DNA of 36,722 nt from Vicinamibacterales bacterium. Its GTDB lineage: Bacteria > Acidobacteriota > Vicinamibacteria > Vicinamibacterales > UBA2999. The position numbers were made by a program, and so were the translations under genes. Within the stretch, counting starts at the first letter, position 1. The number at the start of each line of letters is the position of its first letter. The stretch is taken from the NCBI GenBank assembly GCA_030680175.1, contig JAUXWO010000038.1:1-36722 (forward strand), written 5' to 3'. This document shows positions 1-7,640 of this stretch, piece by piece. Below the pieces are notes generated by a model. The model ran no database searches. It was not told the DNA's origin and saw only the letters and a list, made by a program, of their open reading frames with translations.

Positions 1-162
1 CCTGACCCCCTCTCCCCCCAGTCCGGCTCCGTTCATGATTCATGACCTGACCCCGCCGGACCCCCAGGCACGATTCATGACCTGACCCCCTCTCCCCCAG
101 TCCGGCTCCGTTCATGATTCATGACCTGACCCCGCCGGACCTTCATGACCTGACCCCGCCGG
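1..162. repeat. 80-bp tandem repeat with TCATGACCTGACCCC core
   Basis: An approximately 80-bp unit begins at 1 and again at 81; the first 60 bases of the second copy match the first with one C missing. A truncated third piece follows to about 162. The 15-mer TCATGACCTGACCCC occurs four times (40-54, 75-89, 119-133, 143-157). The stretch is pyrimidine-rich on this strand and I see no gene in it. It resembles dispersed intergenic repeats, but its family is unknown to me. Confidence 0.75.
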
Positions 163-212
163 CCCCCCCCGGCTCCGGACCCCGGCTCCGCTCTCCCCGG
201 CGCCGCTGACGG

Positions 213-1622
213 ATGCACTACGATCACGGCATGCCGCTCACATCGACGAACCCCGCCACCGGCCTCGAGGTTGCCCGCTACGACGAGATGACCGAGGCCG
301 AGCTGGAGGCGGCGCTCGCCGCGGCCGACGAGGCCTTCCGCGCGTGGCGGACCTCGCCGCTCCCCGCCCGCGCGGCGCTGCTCACGCGGGCCGCCGCCGA
401 ACTCCGCGCCCGAGCCCGGGATCTCGCGCGGCTGATGGCCGAGGAGATGGGCAAGCCCCTCGCCCAGGGCGAGGCGGAAGTCGAGAAATGCGCGTGGGTG
501 TGCGAGTACTACGCCACGCACGGCGCCGGCATGCTGGCGCCCGAGACCATCGCCACCGACGCCGCGCGCAGCTTCGTCACGTATCAGCCGCTCGGCTCCG
601 TCCTGGCGATCATGCCGTGGAACTTCCCCTTCTGGCAGGCGCTGCGCTTCGCCGCCCCCGCGCTGATGGCCGGCAACACGGCGCTGCTCAAGCACGCGCC
701 CTCGGTGACCGGATGCGCGCTGGCCATCGAGGCGATCTGGGCGGCCGCAGGCGCCCCGGCAGGCCTCTTCCAGGTGCTGCGCCTCGACGAACCGCGCGTG
801 GGTCCCGTGATCGACGACCCCCGCGTCGCGGCCGTCACGCTCACCGGCAGCACACGCGCCGGCCGCGCGGTCGCCGCGCGCGCGGGCGCCGCGCTCAAGA
901 AGTGCGTCCTTGAACTCGGCGGCAGCGATCCGTACGTCCTGCTCGATGACGTGGACCTCGACCAGGCGATCGCCCTGTGCGTCACCTCTCGCCTGATCAA
1001 CTCGGGACAGAGCTGCATCGCCGCCAAGCGATTCATCGCCACCCGCCGGCTCGCCGGCGAGGTGGCGCGCCGTTTTGTTGACCTCATGCGCGGCAAGACG
1101 ATGGGCGATCCGTTCAGCGAGGGCGTCGCACTCGGCCCGCTCGCGCGGCACGACCTGCGAGACACGGTGCACGCACAGGTCGAACGCAGTGTGGCCGCCG
1201 GCGCGCGTCTTCTGCTCGGCGGCCACCTCCCCCCGGGACCTGGCGCCTACTACCCGCCCACCGTCCTCGCCGACGTCCGGCCCGGCATGCCGGCCTACGA
1301 CGAGGAGATCTTCGGGCCCGTCGCCGCGCTCATCACCGCCGAGGACGAGGAAGACGCGCTCCGCATCGCCAACGACACCCCGTTCGGCCTGGGCGCGGCG
1401 GTGTTCACGCGCGACGTGGCACGCGGCGAACAGATCGCCACCGAGCGCCTGGACGCCGGCAGCGCGTTCGTGAACGCGTTCGTGAAGTCTGATCCGCGCC
1501 TGCCCTTCGGCGGGATCAAGGCATCGGGCTACGGGCGCGAACTCAGCCTGTGGGGGCTGCGGGAGTTCGTGAACGTCAAGACGGTGTGGGTGGACGGGGG
1601 GTGGGGGGTGGGTCGTGGGTAG
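213..1622 (+). CDS. NAD(P)-dependent aldehyde dehydrogenase, succinate-semialdehyde type
   Basis: This 469-residue protein is a cytosolic aldehyde dehydrogenase that oxidises an aldehyde to the acid using NAD(P)+. The catalytic pair is visible: E234 in LELGGS and nucleophile C268 in SGQSC, 34 residues apart as usual for the family. The PWNFPFW cofactor-binding segment, the EEIFGPV motif and the C-terminal PFGGIKASGYGRE motif are all present, so it looks intact. Overall it most resembles Sad/YneI-type succinate-semialdehyde dehydrogenases, but the substrate is inferred. An alternative ATG at 231 would give 463 residues, and neither start has a clear Shine-Dalgarno. The stop codon lies inside a heptamer repeat array, so the last residues (GWGVGRG) are repeat-encoded. 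No neighbouring gene indicates the pathway. Confidence 0.9.
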   Translation: MHYDHGMPLTSTNPATGLEVARYDEMTEAELEAALAAADEAFRAWRTSPLPARAALLTRAAAELRARARDLARLMAEEMGKPLAQGEAEVEKCAWVCEYYATHGAGMLAPETIATDAARSFVTYQPLGSVLAIMPWNFPFWQALRFAAPALMAGNTALLKHAPSVTGCALAIEAIWAAAGAPAGLFQVLRLDEPRVGPVIDDPRVAAVTLTGSTRAGRAVAARAGAALKKCVLELGGSDPYVLLDDVDLDQAIALCVTSRLINSGQSCIAAKRFIATRRLAGEVARRFVDLMRGKTMGDPFSEGVALGPLARHDLRDTVHAQVERSVAAGARLLLGGHLPPGPGAYYPPTVLADVRPGMPAYDEEIFGPVAALITAEDEEDALRIANDTPFGLGAAVFTRDVARGEQIATERLDAGSAFVNAFVKSDPRLPFGGIKASGYGRELSLWGLREFVNVKTVWVDGGWGVGRG

Positions 1623-1681
1623 TGTGGGTCGTGGGTAGTGTGGGTCGTGGGTCGTGGGTTGTGGGTTGTGGGTTGTGGGTC
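1608..1681. repeat. GTGGGT(C/T/A) heptamer tandem array
   Basis: About ten units of GTGGGTN, mostly 7 bp apart with two 2-bp GT insertions. The array contains the stop codon of the aldehyde dehydrogenase and ends just before the convergent ubiX stop. Regularly spaced GGG runs could form G-quadruplexes on this strand. The same heptamer lies in inverted orientation (CCCACTA) at 2908-3034. Confidence 0.85.
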
Positions 1682-1687
1682 GTACGG

Positions 1688-2272
1688 CTAGTCCATCTTT
1701 CCCTGCCACCGTTGTGCCTCGAGCGTGACGCCGACCTGGTCGAGGAGGCGGATGGCCGTGTAGGTGACCATCTCGTCGAGTGACTGCGGCTTCTGGTAGA
1801 ACGCCGGCATCGGCGGGCTGATGACGACGCCCATGCGCGCGAGCTTGAGCATGTTCTCGAGGTGAATCTCGCTGAGGGGCGCCTCGCGCACGGCGAGCAC
1901 CAGCCGGCGCCGCTCCTTCAACACGACATCCGCCGCCCGGTGCACGAGGTGATCGCCCAGCCCGGTGGCGATCGCCGCCAGCGACTTCACGCTGCACGGC
2001 GCCACAATCATCCCCATCGTCTGGAACGAGCCGCTCGAGATCGCGGCGCCCTGGTCGCCCGGGTGATGCACCACGCTCGCCAGCGCCTCGACCTCGTCCT
2101 TGGTCCGCCCCGTCTCGTGCATCATCGTCCGCACCGCCCACTTGCTCATGATGAGATGGGTCTCGACGTCCGTATCGCGCAGCAATTCAAGCAGGCGGAT
2201 GCCGTAGATCGAACCGGACGCGCCGGTCATGCCGACAATCAGACGGCGGGGGACGGAGGAAGTGATGGCCAT
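1688..2272 (-). CDS. ubiX: UbiX-family flavin prenyltransferase
   Basis: This 194-residue protein matches the UbiX/Pad1 family, which joins a dimethylallyl group to FMN to make the prenylated-FMN cofactor of UbiD-type decarboxylases. The N-terminal FMN-binding signature VGMTGASGSIYG (about residues 13-24) is present, as are the SSGSFQTMGMIVAPCS segment and the C-terminal MPAFYQKPQSLDEMV region typical of the family. Length is normal. No UbiD partner lies in the window, so its client pathway (quinone synthesis or aromatic decarboxylation) is unknown. Directly upstream of the ATG, where a Shine-Dalgarno would be expected, there are three GCTGTTC heptamers instead. It runs in the same direction as the flavoprotein gene upstream, with about 114 bp of repeats between them. 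Confidence 0.92.
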   Translation of the reverse strand: MAITSSVPRRLIVGMTGASGSIYGIRLLELLRDTDVETHLIMSKWAVRTMMHETGRTKDEVEALASVVHHPGDQGAAISSGSFQTMGMIVAPCSVKSLAAIATGLGDHLVHRAADVVLKERRRLVLAVREAPLSEIHLENMLKLARMGVVISPPMPAFYQKPQSLDEMVTYTAIRLLDQVGVTLEAQRWQGKMD

Positions 2273-2276
2273 GCTC

Positions 2277-2297
2277 GCTGTTCGCTGTTCGCTGTTC
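2277..2297. repeat. GCTGTTC heptamer, three perfect copies
   Basis: Three consecutive GCTGTTC units end 5 bp upstream of the ubiX start codon. On the coding strand they read GAACAGC and occupy the ribosome-binding region. The unit differs by one base from GCTATTC at 12670-12732. Confidence 0.8.
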
Positions 2298-2358
2298 GCA
2301 GGAAGATCAAAAGATCAATCAGCAGATAGATCGTCAGATTGTCACATCGGACATCGTC

Positions 2359-2390
2359 GAGATCACCACATCACGAGATCACCACATCAT
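2359..2390. repeat. 16-bp direct repeat, two copies
   Basis: GAGATCACCACATCA(C/T) occurs at 2359-2374 and 2375-2390. The second copy overlaps the stop codon of the flavoprotein gene. The surrounding 2300-2395 stretch is clearly more AT-rich than the rest of the window and is made of loose repeats of about 8 bp. Confidence 0.75.
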
Positions 2391-2875
2391 GAGATGTCCT
2401 GATTCCCCTTCAGTGCCTCCCACATCTCCCTTGCCTTCTCCCAATGGACGTCGTCGGCGGCGAATTGGATCCCGGATGTGATGCGGACGTGCCCTTCGCG
2501 GGCCGCGTCCGTCTCGTCAATGCGCACCTCGTCGACCCGCACGTCGAAGAACGCGTATCCACGGGGGGCGCTCGTCGTCGACGGCTCCGCGTGCCCCGTC
2601 ACATAGTAGACCGCGCCGGGCTCCACGACGACGAGGGTGACGAGGCCGCGCACGGCGAGGTTGGCGGCCGTACGGCTCGAGTCGTAGGTGGCCAGTCGCA
2701 GCGCTTCAGCGCCGGTCGCCGCCACCTCTAGTGAGCTGAGCATCGCCGGGTGCGGCCGGCCGGCCTCGTCGACCGTGCAGATGACGAACGCCAGGCTCTC
2801 GCCCTCTGCATGCGCCTCCCGCTCGAGAAGCGCCCGCAGACCGCCCGGCAGCGTACACCCCATGCTTCTGGCCAT
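2387..2875 (-). CDS. Pyridoxamine 5'-phosphate oxidase-like FMN-binding split-barrel protein
   Basis: The 162-residue product has the pattern of a small split-barrel flavoprotein. An N-terminal helix is followed by a strand (FVICTVDEAGRPHPAMLSS), then ALRLATYDSSRTAANLAVRG with the SRTAANL motif common in PPOX-like proteins, then VTLVVVEPGAVYYVTGHAE. Such proteins bind FMN or related cofactors and act as oxidases, reductases or heme-handling proteins; nothing here tells which. The ATG at 2875 fits, and a second ATG four codons downstream is also possible. The stop falls in a 16-bp repeat. It lies upstream of ubiX on the same strand; a link through flavin chemistry is possible but unproven. Confidence 0.75.
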   Translation of the reverse strand: MARSMGCTLPGGLRALLEREAHAEGESLAFVICTVDEAGRPHPAMLSSLEVAATGAEALRLATYDSSRTAANLAVRGLVTLVVVEPGAVYYVTGHAEPSTTSAPRGYAFFDVRVDEVRIDETDAAREGHVRITSGIQFAADDVHWEKAREMWEALKGNQDIS

Positions 2876-2907
2876 GCCCCATCTTAGCGGTCAGACCGCC
2901 GCCCGCT

Positions 2908-3034
2908 CCCACCGCCCACGCCCCACTCCCCACCGCCCACTACCCACTACCCACTACCCACTACCCACGACCTACTACCCACGACCCACTACCCACGACC
3001 TACTCCCACGACCTACTCCCAACTCCCCACTCCC
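2908..3034. repeat. CCCACTA-type heptamer tandem array
   Basis: A 127-bp stretch of units such as CCCACTA, CCCACGA and CCTACTA, about 7 bp apart. It is the reverse complement class of the GTGGGTN array at 1608-1681, so the ubiX/flavoprotein pair is bracketed by inverted copies. It fills the divergent gap upstream of the rhomboid gene and would include any -35 element there. Confidence 0.85.
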
Positions 3035-3036
3035 GG

Positions 3037-3042
3037 TATGAT
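3037..3042 (+). promoter_or_regulatory. Candidate -10 box of a leaderless transcript
   Basis: TATGAT ends 6 bp before the rhomboid ATG at 3049, so a normal start site would fall on or next to the start codon. No Shine-Dalgarno and no convincing -35 are visible. Confidence 0.35.
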
Positions 3043-3048
3043 TCCTGA

Positions 3049-3900
3049 ATGTTCCTGAAGCGACAAACCGAAGGGTCGGTGCTCTGCACGTCGTGCGGCG
3101 TGCTGGTGGGAGTCAAGGACGAGACCTGCTACAACTGCGGCCGGCGCAACCCCGGTCTCTGGGGTTATGGGCCGGCGTTCCGGCGGCTGGGCAACGACAT
3201 GGGCTTCGTGCCCCTCGTCATTGGCGCCTGTGTCGGGCTGTACGCGCTCGCTCTGTTGCTGTCGCGCTCGAACATGCAGATGATGCTGGCGCCGAGCACG
3301 GAGATCCTGTTCTTGCTGGGCGCGAGCGGCGCCGTGCCGGTCTTCGGCTACGGGCGGTGGTGGACGGTGCTGACGGCGGGCTGGCTCCACGCCGGCGTCC
3401 TGCACATCCTCTTCAATGTGTTGTGGCTGCGCCAGCTCGCGCCGGCGACCGCGGACCTCTACGGCGCCGGGCGCATGATCATCATCTATACGGTGTCGAG
3501 CGTCACGGGCTTCACGTTGAGTACGCTGGCGGGCGCGTACCTGTACTGGATGCCGATTCCGTTCCTGCGCGGCGCGCAGTTCACGGTTGGCGCCTCAGCG
3601 GCGATCTTCGGCCTGCTGGGCGCCCTCGTGTACTACGGACGCCGCACGGGCAGCAGCCACGCCGGCAGCCAGGCGCTGATGTACGCCGCGGTGCTCGGGG
3701 TGTTCGGCCTGATCTTCCCGGGCGTGGACAACTATGCCCACCTCGGGGGGTTCCTCGGCGGCTACGGCGCGGCGCTCGTCATGGACCCGTTGAAGCCCGA
3801 GCGCATCGACCACCTCGCGGCGGCCGTCGTGTGCCTGGTGCTGAGCGCCGGCGCGATCATCCTGTCGTTCGTGACCGCGCTGCCGCTGTTGTTGGGGTGA
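3049..3900 (+). CDS. Rhomboid-family intramembrane serine protease with N-terminal zinc ribbon
   Basis: This 283-residue membrane protein should cleave other membrane proteins within the bilayer. The rhomboid dyad is visible: S183 in VGASAAIFG and H231 in NYAHLGGFLGGYG. The segment GWLHAGVLHILFNVLWLR is the usual H-x3-HxxxN helix. About six hydrophobic helices are present. Before the first helix there is a small Cys4 motif (C13-x2-C16, C27-x2-C30), a probable zinc ribbon found in some bacterial rhomboids. The catalytic loop reads GASA rather than the more common GASG. The start is the ATG directly after a TATGAT box. Substrates cannot be predicted. No operon partner is seen on either side. 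Confidence 0.9.
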   Translation: MFLKRQTEGSVLCTSCGVLVGVKDETCYNCGRRNPGLWGYGPAFRRLGNDMGFVPLVIGACVGLYALALLLSRSNMQMMLAPSTEILFLLGASGAVPVFGYGRWWTVLTAGWLHAGVLHILFNVLWLRQLAPATADLYGAGRMIIIYTVSSVTGFTLSTLAGAYLYWMPIPFLRGAQFTVGASAAIFGLLGALVYYGRRTGSSHAGSQALMYAAVLGVFGLIFPGVDNYAHLGGFLGGYGAALVMDPLKPERIDHLAAAVVCLVLSAGAIILSFVTALPLLLG

Positions 3901-4011
3901 TGACGTACACACACGAAGCTCACGTCCGCCTTCGCGGCCGATGGCCGCTACGGCGAGACCTCGCCGAAGCTCGCCAGGCTCATGATGGCGAGCGCAGGCG
4001 GGAAGGCCACG

Positions 4012-4088
4012 AGGACGCACGAAGAATCCTTGACTTCGCCGGTCCGGTTCGCCACCGGATCCTCGCACGTGGTCGTTTCGTGCGTCCT
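4012..4088. repeat. Inverted repeat with 12-bp perfect arms
   Basis: AGGACGCACGAA at 4012-4023 is matched by its reverse complement TTCGTGCGTCCT at 4077-4088, with 53 bp between. The right arm continues into further TTCGT repeats. It may be a dispersed repeat or a structured leader of the receptor transcript. Confidence 0.7.
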
Positions 4089-4491
4089 TCGTCTCTTCGT
4101 GTCCTTCGTATTTGTCCGTGATCACGTGGACCGCAATGCGTCGGGCGGGTCGATGGCGGTGGCGTGCCAGGCCGGCATCTGGAGCGTACCGTTGAGGGGT
4201 GCCACGGCTGGCGGACTTCGCCGTTTCGGATATCGCCCTTCGCCAAATTGAACCGCGCGGCATTTCGTCACCGCGTCTCGCCCCACGACAGGATTCCTCG
4301 GCCGCGGTGAGCGGCGGCGGGAGCGGGACGAGTCGTCGCTCGCCCCAGCGGACCACCACTCGTCCCATCGCGCCTCTTCGACCCGCTCGCACGCGCGGTC
4401 GCGGCACCCTCCTTGCTCTGCTGCGGATGCCGGTCTCGATGGACCGGCGGTTTCGGATGCGCCGGGCGCATTCGTGTATTCGTGACCCCAC

Positions 4492-4496
4492 AGGAG
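4492..4496 (+). promoter_or_regulatory. Ribosome binding site fixing the receptor start
   Basis: AGGAG lies 9 bases before the ATG at 4506. The open frame extends upstream to an ATG at 4413, but only the 4506 start is followed directly by a signal peptide, so this site decides the start. Confidence 0.8.
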
Positions 4497-4505
4497 AGTT
4501 CGCCA

Positions 4506-7382
4506 ATGGTGACACGTACGATCAACATCATCGCAGCGCTCATGGCGGCCGTGCTGCTGTCAGCGTCGCCCGCGCTCGCCCAGGGCGGCGGCGCCAGCTC
4601 GACCGGCAGCATCAGCGGCGACGTCAAGGACACGAACGGCGGCGTCCTGCCGGGCGTGACGGTGACCGCCAGCAGCCCCGCGCAGATCGGCCTGCTGACC
4701 GCGGTGACCAACGAGGCCGGCATCTACCGCTTCCCCTCGGTGCCGCCCGGGGAGTACCGGCTGTCGTTCGAACTGGCCGGGTTCCGGACCGTCGTGCGGG
4801 ACGGCCTCCGCATCACGCTCGGCTTCAACGCCTCGGTGAGCGTGCAGCTCGGCATCGCGTCCCTCGAGGAAACCGTCACGGTGAGCGGCGCTTCGCCGGT
4901 CATCGACACGACGGCCACACGCGTGCAAACCAACTACGACCAGCAGGCGCTGGCGTCGCTGCCGAACGCCCGCGACATGTGGTCGCTGCTCGCGACCACG
5001 CCGTCGGTCACGCTCAACCGCGTGGACGTCGGCGGCAGCACCGCAGGCACCCAGACGACGTACTTCGCGTACGGGTACTCCGGGCAGAACCGGCCCCTCA
5101 TCGAAGGGATCAACACCACGGAAGGCACGGCGGCCGCCGGCTTCTACCTGGACTACGGCTCGTTCGAGGAGGTCTTCATCGGCGCCGCCGGCAACTCCGC
5201 CGAGATGCCGAACCCCGGGGTGCTGACGCAGTTCGTGGGCAAGAGCGGCGGCAATACACCGTCGGTCAGCCTCTACTACGACTTCGAACACGAGTCGATT
5301 CAGAGCCGGAACCTGACGAGCGACCAGACCCGCCCCGCGCCCGGCGCCACGATCCGTGAAGACGGGAACCGCCTGGCCGAGTACAAGAACCTGAACCTCG
5401 GCATCGGCGGCCCGATCATGCGCGACCGGATCTGGGGGCACTTCTCGTACCTGAACCAGCAGAACTCCGTGGCCGCGCCCCCCGCGGGCTCGATCCTCGA
5501 CGGCACGCCGTTCAACACGACGCTCACCAACTACACGGGCAAGCTCACCTACCAGATCAACCAGGCCAACAAGCTCGTCGGATACCTGCAGCACGGTACG
5601 AAGCAGCAGCCGAACCGCACCGACAGCAGCAACCTGCTCGGCGCCCCCGTGCACCTCGAAGCGGCCTCCACGGTGCTGCAGGAGTCGCCGAGCTGGGTGT
5701 ACAAGGGTGAGTGGAACGGCACGATCGGCCAGAACCTGTACGCCGAAGTGCGCGGCGGCCAGTTCGGCTACAACTTCGGCCTCGTGAGCAACACGACCGA
5801 CACGCGCTACGAATCGCTCACGACCAACCAGGTCGTTGGCGGCGGCCGCGACTGGGAGCTGCGTCGGCGGCGCAATCAGTACACGGGCGCCCTCAGCTAC
5901 TTCAAGGACAACTTCGCGGGCGGGTCGCACACCTTCAAGGTGGGCCTCGAGTACCTCGACGAGAAGGGTCAGACCCTCTGGAACCAGGGCTACGCCGACA
6001 ACGTGATCCACTTCGTCAACGGCGACCTGTCGGGCGGACTCGCCGGCACCACGCCGGCATCCGTCCGGCTCTACAACAACTCCAACAGCTGGAGCGCCCT
6101 CGCCACCACCAGCGCGTTCGTCACCGACACCTGGAACCTGGGCCGGCTCACGCTGAACCTCGGCGCACGGTTCGACCACTACCGTCCGTGGCTGCCCGAG
6201 CAGTCGCTGGCCGCGGGCCGCTTCGTCGCGACCGCCACCTCATTTCCCGAGCACTCGGAAGTCGTCTCGTTCTCGCACATCGTGCCGCGCGCCGGCGCGA
6301 TCTACGACTTCGGGCGTGACGGCAAGACGGTGGCCAAGGCCAACTACGGCCGGTTCTACTTCAACACCGGCGTGAACCTCGCGGACGCCGTGAACGAGAA
6401 CTCCGGCAACCAGTACAGCGACTACACGTGGAACGACGCCAACGGCGACTTCGTGTTCCAGAACGGCGAAGAAGGCGTGTTCCAGCGGCGGGTGGGCGGC
6501 TCGAACGTCTCAATCGACCCGAGCCTCCGCAACTCCTATACCGACGAAGCCTCGTTCTTCCTGGAGCGGGCGGTGCTCGCCGACCTCGGCGTGCGCGTCG
6601 GCTACGTGTGGAAGAAGGACAGCGACGGCTGGCAGCAGATGAACACGGCGAGGCCGGCCTCGGCGTTCAACGTGCCGACCACGATCCGCGACCCGGGCCC
6701 CGACGGCGTCCTGGGCACGGCGGACGATGGCGCGGACATCGCCGGCTTCAACCTGGACAACCCCGCGCGCGGCTCGAACGTCGTGACGATGAACGTCCCC
6801 GGCTACGAGGGCACGTACAAGACGCTGGAGTTCTCCGCCAACAAGCGCTACACGAACCGCTGGTCGATGAACGCGTCGTTCTCGTACACCTGGACGGACG
6901 AGTTCGGCAACCTGTACTTCAACAACCGGTTCGGCACGGCCGTGAACCAGTTCTCGCTGTTCGGGTCGTATCCGACGAACCCGAATGAGCGGACGCGGAA
7001 CGAGTACACGAACTGGAACGCCAAGCTGTCCGGGACAGTGGACGCGGGCTGGGACGTGCGCGTGACGCCCGTGGTGAAGCTGCAGAGCGGCTCGCCGTAC
7101 GGCCGGTACTTCACGGCGCCGATGAACTACGGCAACCAGGTCATTCTGGTGGAGCCGATCGGCACGCGCCGGCAGGACACCGTGAGCATCATCGATGTGC
7201 GCGCGGAGAAGCAGGTGCGGTTCGCCGATCGGGCGCGCGTCGGCGTGTTCGTGGACGTGTTCAACGTGTTCAACTCGAACACGGCGGTGAACATCAACTG
7301 GCGGTCGGGCGCGAGCTTCGAGAAGGCGACGACGGTCCTCGGGCCGCGCATCGCGAAGTTCGGCGTCAAGTTCGACTGGTAG
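4506..7382 (+). CDS. TonB-dependent receptor, Oar-like, with carboxypeptidase-regulatory N-terminal domain
   Basis: The 958-residue product is an outer-membrane receptor. Residues 1-26 are a signal peptide (hydrophobic core IIAALMAAVLLSA, then ASPALAQ). Next comes a carboxypeptidase-regulatory-like beta-sandwich (GSISGDVKDTNGGVLPGVTV to about residue 110), then a plug region (about 120-260, including ETVTVSGASPVID), then a long beta-barrel ending in a terminal aromatic (KFGVKFDW), as needed for barrel insertion. No clear TonB box is seen. The architecture is typical of the large receptor families of Acidobacteriota, which take up glycans, peptides or siderophores; the ligand here cannot be predicted. 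It appears monocistronic, with a strong hairpin just after the stop. Confidence 0.92.
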   Translation: MVTRTINIIAALMAAVLLSASPALAQGGGASSTGSISGDVKDTNGGVLPGVTVTASSPAQIGLLTAVTNEAGIYRFPSVPPGEYRLSFELAGFRTVVRDGLRITLGFNASVSVQLGIASLEETVTVSGASPVIDTTATRVQTNYDQQALASLPNARDMWSLLATTPSVTLNRVDVGGSTAGTQTTYFAYGYSGQNRPLIEGINTTEGTAAAGFYLDYGSFEEVFIGAAGNSAEMPNPGVLTQFVGKSGGNTPSVSLYYDFEHESIQSRNLTSDQTRPAPGATIREDGNRLAEYKNLNLGIGGPIMRDRIWGHFSYLNQQNSVAAPPAGSILDGTPFNTTLTNYTGKLTYQINQANKLVGYLQHGTKQQPNRTDSSNLLGAPVHLEAASTVLQESPSWVYKGEWNGTIGQNLYAEVRGGQFGYNFGLVSNTTDTRYESLTTNQVVGGGRDWELRRRRNQYTGALSYFKDNFAGGSHTFKVGLEYLDEKGQTLWNQGYADNVIHFVNGDLSGGLAGTTPASVRLYNNSNSWSALATTSAFVTDTWNLGRLTLNLGARFDHYRPWLPEQSLAAGRFVATATSFPEHSEVVSFSHIVPRAGAIYDFGRDGKTVAKANYGRFYFNTGVNLADAVNENSGNQYSDYTWNDANGDFVFQNGEEGVFQRRVGGSNVSIDPSLRNSYTDEASFFLERAVLADLGVRVGYVWKKDSDGWQQMNTARPASAFNVPTTIRDPGPDGVLGTADDGADIAGFNLDNPARGSNVVTMNVPGYEGTYKTLEFSANKRYTNRWSMNASFSYTWTDEFGNLYFNNRFGTAVNQFSLFGSYPTNPNERTRNEYTNWNAKLSGTVDAGWDVRVTPVVKLQSGSPYGRYFTAPMNYGNQVILVEPIGTRRQDTVSIIDVRAEKQVRFADRARVGVFVDVFNVFNSNTAVNINWRSGASFEKATTVLGPRIAKFGVKFDW

Positions 7383-7390
7383 CGGCGGGG

Positions 7391-7420
7391 CGGGGACCGG
7401 GCCACAGGGCCCGGTCCCCG
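7391..7420 (+). terminator. Strong GC hairpin after the receptor gene
   Basis: A perfect 13-bp stem (CGGGGACCGGGCC at 7391-7403 with its complement at 7408-7420) closes a 4-nt ACAG loop, 9 bp after the receptor stop. No T-tract follows, so intrinsic termination is likely but not certain. Confidence 0.6.
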
Positions 7421-7549
7421 ATCGTCCGCGTCAGCCCCGCAGCCGGTGCCGCTTCGTGAGCGCCTCGGCCCCGTCCATCGACCGCAGGATCTCGTCGCGG
7501 TCCACGCCGGTGGAATAGCAGGATGCGTCACAGGAGCGAGGGGGATGGA

Positions 7550-7564
7550 GGGCCTGAGAGGCCC
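7550..7564. terminator. Short hairpin between convergent genes
   Basis: GGGCCT and AGGCCC pair around a GAG loop, about 75 bp downstream of the minus-strand gene that ends at 7641. It could end transcription from either direction. No T-tract is present, so support is weak. Confidence 0.3.
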
Positions 7565-7640
7565 CCCGCGCCTGTGTCCCGCCGCTACCGGCCGTCGCCC
7601 GTCGCCAGCCGCGCCTGCAGGGCTTCCTTGCACAGCCGCG

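Larger units (their letters stand above)
3901..4505. other. 605-bp intergenic region without a recognisable gene
   Basis: Between the rhomboid stop and the receptor start I see no convincing coding sequence. It contains the long inverted repeat at 4012-4088 and, to about 4120, TTCGT-rich tandem wording. The rest (about 4120-4490) has no recognised element. The receptor's Shine-Dalgarno is at its right end. It must also hold the receptor promoter, which I could not locate. Confidence 0.7.

Noticed and set aside
75-2141. 688-codon open frame on the minus strand
   Set aside because: It crosses the aldehyde dehydrogenase, a repeat array and ubiX in non-coding frames, and shows repeat-derived wording (TTHNPQPTTH).
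4413-4505. Upstream ATG for the receptor gene
   Set aside because: It would put 31 Cys/Arg-rich residues before a perfect signal peptide; AGGAG supports the ATG at 4506.
7431-7505. 24-codon minus-strand frame starting GTG, reading VDRDEILRSMDGAEALTKRH
   Set aside because: The peptide looks protein-like and could be the tail of a decayed gene, but it is too short, and no start, ribosome site or homologue could be established.
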